Shown here in pieces: positions 32,620 to 34,626 of a DNA stretch of 34,626 bases. The stretch covers positions 1-34,626 of the forward strand of contig JACJNV010000118.1 in NCBI GenBank assembly GCA_014695175.1, given 5' to 3'. How positions within the stretch are numbered: the stretch's first letter is position 1; the number at the start of each line of letters is the position of its first letter. Position numbers and translations under genes: made by a program. Below the pieces are notes generated by a model. That model saw nothing but the letters and a program-made list of their open reading frames with translations. It did no database searches and was not told the origin of the DNA. The stretch comes from Microcoleus sp. FACHB-DQ6 (GTDB lineage Bacteria > Cyanobacteriota > Cyanobacteriia > Cyanobacteriales > Microcoleaceae).

Positions 32620-33541
32620 CTTATTATCTAATAGCGCGCCACCGTGAAAACCCCGGGCTTGGAAGTCGATTTCAAACACATTTGCAGCGCTACGGCTGTT
32701 ATTAAGATCTATAATTGAGTCCAGAGAATCAAGTGTATCAACTAGGCATAGAAACATCGTAGAGGGCGAGCAATCTCCGCAGCGGACTGAGCCGAATTGA
32801 TGCGGAACAGTTAAACGGCGAATAATCGCTAGACGGGTGGCGTCATTACAGCACCCCAGGGTAGTGGTATTGAACGTCAAGTCGCCCCTAGACAGCGCAT
32901 TTAAGAACTATCGTAAGGCTGTTTCTTAATAATTTCCGATCTAAAGACACTGAGATTCTTTAAAAGGAGATAATCACCATTGATCATTGCTCGAACTCTA
33001 ACTCGCTCAGCCGTATTTACTCGAACCTCCGTGTCACACCGTGCGCGGTGCCAATTGCGTCTACTCTCAAAAAATTCCAGCCTCATTAAGGCTACTTATT
33101 TTTAATTATTGTTGATTCACTCCCTTTTTAGTCTTTGCTTACAGCGGCTGAGTAAGCAAGTGCTAGGCACCCAACCAATCATTTCGAGTAGCCGTCTTTT
33201 CACTAGGTGTCCTAATGCTGAGCTATGCGTTGCCTCTGAGTCTCACCATCCATCAAATTCCAGAGTGTCTACTAACATCATCTCCTAGATTTACGGCCTT
33301 TAAAATCCCCCAAGTCCTTTCCGTAGTAGGGGTTCAAGCTACTGAGTTGTCCACATCCCGTACTATTTTTATGATATGATCTAACAATAGTCTGGACTGT
33401 TTTTAGTTCGTAGTCTCAAACCCTCGATTTTCCGTTGCTACTTTGATTGCCGAATCGCCTGGAAACCCTTATTCTACGGTTGGCAATCAAAAACTGTCCC
33501 AAGTATGGCTTTAATCAATCAACTAATAACTAATATCTAAA
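32620..33541. other. Gene-poor region before the exosortase gene
   Basis: No frame with convincing protein character. There are a CACCG-TGCG-CGGTG palindrome at about 33038-33051, an AT-rich CTATTTTTATGATATGATC stretch (about 33363-33382) that contains a good -10-like TATGAT, and a TAATATCTAAA leader directly before the next ATG. Some of it (33290-33400) has the feel of an insertion-sequence end, which I could not confirm. Confidence 0.45.
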
Positions 33542-34378
33542 ATGTTCAAGAGAAAACTTTTTTGGCTCATCATTATCGCCACAGCTTTAGTAACTCTGAA
33601 TATGACACTCCTGTGGAAAATGGACGATATTGCTCATTTTTGGATGAGTATAGTTTTTTGGTGCGCTGTGGGTTCCCTGCTTTGGGACAACCAGGATATT
33701 CTCAAACAGAGTGAGATCAAAAGTGACCTATTATCGAGAGTAGCAGGGACGCTATTAATAGCTTTTATTTTATTTAAAAGTGCTGGGGTTTCCAGTAAAT
33801 TCGATCCTTTTTTAAGACTTGCACCTTTTTTGTCGGGTTTAGGTTTGAGCCTACTTGCGGTAGGTTTTCAGAACTTAAAACTATATTGGCGTGAATTGGT
33901 AATACTATTTTTTCATGGCACCCCCAGTGTAATTACCTTACCTTTAGTGGATTTTATTACCTCGCTTACTGCTAAATTTGCTTATTATTCTTTGTGGTAT
34001 GTCGGTTTTAATGTAACACGTGACGGTAATTATGTTGCTTTACCGACAGGAAGAGTGTTGGTAAATGGGGGTTGTTCGGGTATAGAGGCAATGAATTACT
34101 TATTAGGTTTAGCTGTAGTTTGTTTAGTGATGTTTCCTACTAAACAAAATAAGGCTTTGGTAATAGGTGTCGCTGTCATTTTTGGTTTTATTGTTAATGT
34201 TTTTCGAGTGGCGGGAATGGCATTGTTAGTTGCATCTAATCGCCTAGATTTGTTTAAATATTGGCATGAGGGTGAAGGTTCTTTAGTCGTGGGAATGATT
34301 GCGGTGATTTTGTTTGGGATATTTTATCAATTTATGTTGAAACGAGATAGCCAACTTAGTCAAAGTTCGGGAAATTAA
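33542..34378 (+). CDS. Cyanoexosortase (exosortase family transpeptidase-like protein)
   Basis: 278 residues, a multi-pass membrane protein with about eight hydrophobic segments. It has the exosortase catalytic pattern: LVNGGCSGIEAMNYLLG with C178, IVNVFRVAGMALLV with R222, and FKYWHEGEGSLVVGM with H242. Exosortases cut after the PEP motif of PEP-CTERM proteins at the cytoplasmic membrane and probably attach them to a lipid or glycan carrier. The gene is most like the cyanobacterial group often called cyanoexosortase A, but the subgroup name is a judgement from memory. A PEP-CTERM protein lies about 1 kb upstream, on the same strand. The ATG is preceded by AT-rich sequence without Shine-Dalgarno. 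The partner gene that often follows cyanoexosortase A is not seen before the window ends. Confidence 0.92.
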   Translation: MFKRKLFWLIIIATALVTLNMTLLWKMDDIAHFWMSIVFWCAVGSLLWDNQDILKQSEIKSDLLSRVAGTLLIAFILFKSAGVSSKFDPFLRLAPFLSGLGLSLLAVGFQNLKLYWRELVILFFHGTPSVITLPLVDFITSLTAKFAYYSLWYVGFNVTRDGNYVALPTGRVLVNGGCSGIEAMNYLLGLAVVCLVMFPTKQNKALVIGVAVIFGFIVNVFRVAGMALLVASNRLDLFKYWHEGEGSLVVGMIAVILFGIFYQFMLKRDSQLSQSSGN

Positions 34379-34456
34379 TTAGTTGGAATTTGAGGTAATA
34401 TATCGGTTCTTCGATTTCCCCTCCAATACTCAGGAGTCTCAATCACTCAAATGTCC

Positions 34457-34514
34457 GGGTGTTGAAATCCGCCAATGTCACTACCTGCCGTTTAACTGCG
34501 TCTATATCTATCAT
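34457..34514. repeat. Dispersed repeat, copy 2
   Basis: Matches 29839-29896: GGGTGTTGAAATCCGC, ACTACCTGC, GTTTAACTGCG, in the same order. Found 80 bp after the exosortase stop; no supported gene lies between here and the window end. Confidence 0.7.
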
Positions 34515-34626
34515 AGGGCTTGCTGGATAAGTGCAGAAAGGTTACACGGCTTGGTTATGCGATCGTCCGATCAAGGAAAGTGTGCAAGATAAACAGGTAA
34601 AATAGTACAAAAGCCTTGCATCACCC

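Noticed and set aside
32587-32880. 97-codon open frame on the minus strand after the PEP-CTERM gene
   Set aside because: Begins in featureless DNA and runs through the terminator palindrome; no domain. Kept only as noncoding region.
33290-33400. Left end of an IS200/IS605-type element
   Set aside because: The sequence has the feel of such an end, but no transposase or matching right end is visible in the window.
34383-34592. 69-codon open frame after the exosortase gene
   Set aside because: It spans a dispersed noncoding repeat shared with 29839-29896 and has no protein character.

Overview
The window looks like chromosomal DNA from a filamentous cyanobacterium of the Microcoleus/Oscillatoria/Phormidium type. 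Evidence for this is the many HIP1-type GCGATCGC sites, tRNA-Lys without an encoded CCA, a Calvin-cycle class II aldolase, cyanobacterial small orphan families, a PEP-CTERM protein with a cyanoexosortase, and heptamer repeats (TAAAATC, GTTGACT). This assignment is inference; no marker gene fixes the species.

Layout. 1-8.0 kb is mostly housekeeping: the tail of an NB-ARC-like protein, class II aldolase with a clear terminator, tRNA-Lys(UUU), an aldose-1-epimerase-like mutarotase, a membrane-anchored CapA-family protein, a small conserved cyanobacterial protein with a strong terminator, and a metallo-beta-lactamase/beta-CASP-like hydrolase. 8.0-10.1 kb is gene-poor and holds one decayed coding remnant and dispersed palindromes.

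10.1-19.6 kb is a co-directional surface-glycan locus: three GT2 glycosyltransferases, a Wzm-type permease, a Wzt-type ATPase fused to a sulfotransferase-like domain, and an 825-residue sulfotransferase-deacetylase fusion. A FAD oxidoreductase follows in convergent orientation. The most notable observation is an accessory module of about 70 residues that I do not recognise as a named domain. It seems to occur five times in four of these proteins: at the N-terminus of two glycosyltransferases, the C-terminus of a third, and twice between the sulfotransferase and deacetylase domains. The deacetylase domain has lost two of three metal ligands, and the sulfotransferase domain on the ATPase has altered cofactor motifs, so the locus mixes apparently active and apparently non-catalytic domains.

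20.9-25.9 kb carries small accessory genes around dxs: an aspartic-protease pseudogene with three in-frame TAG codons, translationally coupled to an intact small gene; a DUF4926 protein; an HNH nuclease next to a frameshifted gene; and two tandem XRE regulators. 26-29.7 kb has a divergent pair, a DUF255/thioredoxin-like protein and a PQQ-type beta-propeller protein.

29.7-31.5 kb is a decayed patch. It contains a degenerate second copy of the 5' ends of that divergent pair, broken by later insertions. One is a 147-bp element with 18-bp terminal inverted repeats and a 9-bp target duplication; the intact paralogue inside the same window shows the empty site. The last 3 kb holds a PEP-CTERM protein and, about 1 kb downstream, a cyanoexosortase with its Cys/Arg/His catalytic residues, plausibly substrate and processing enzyme.
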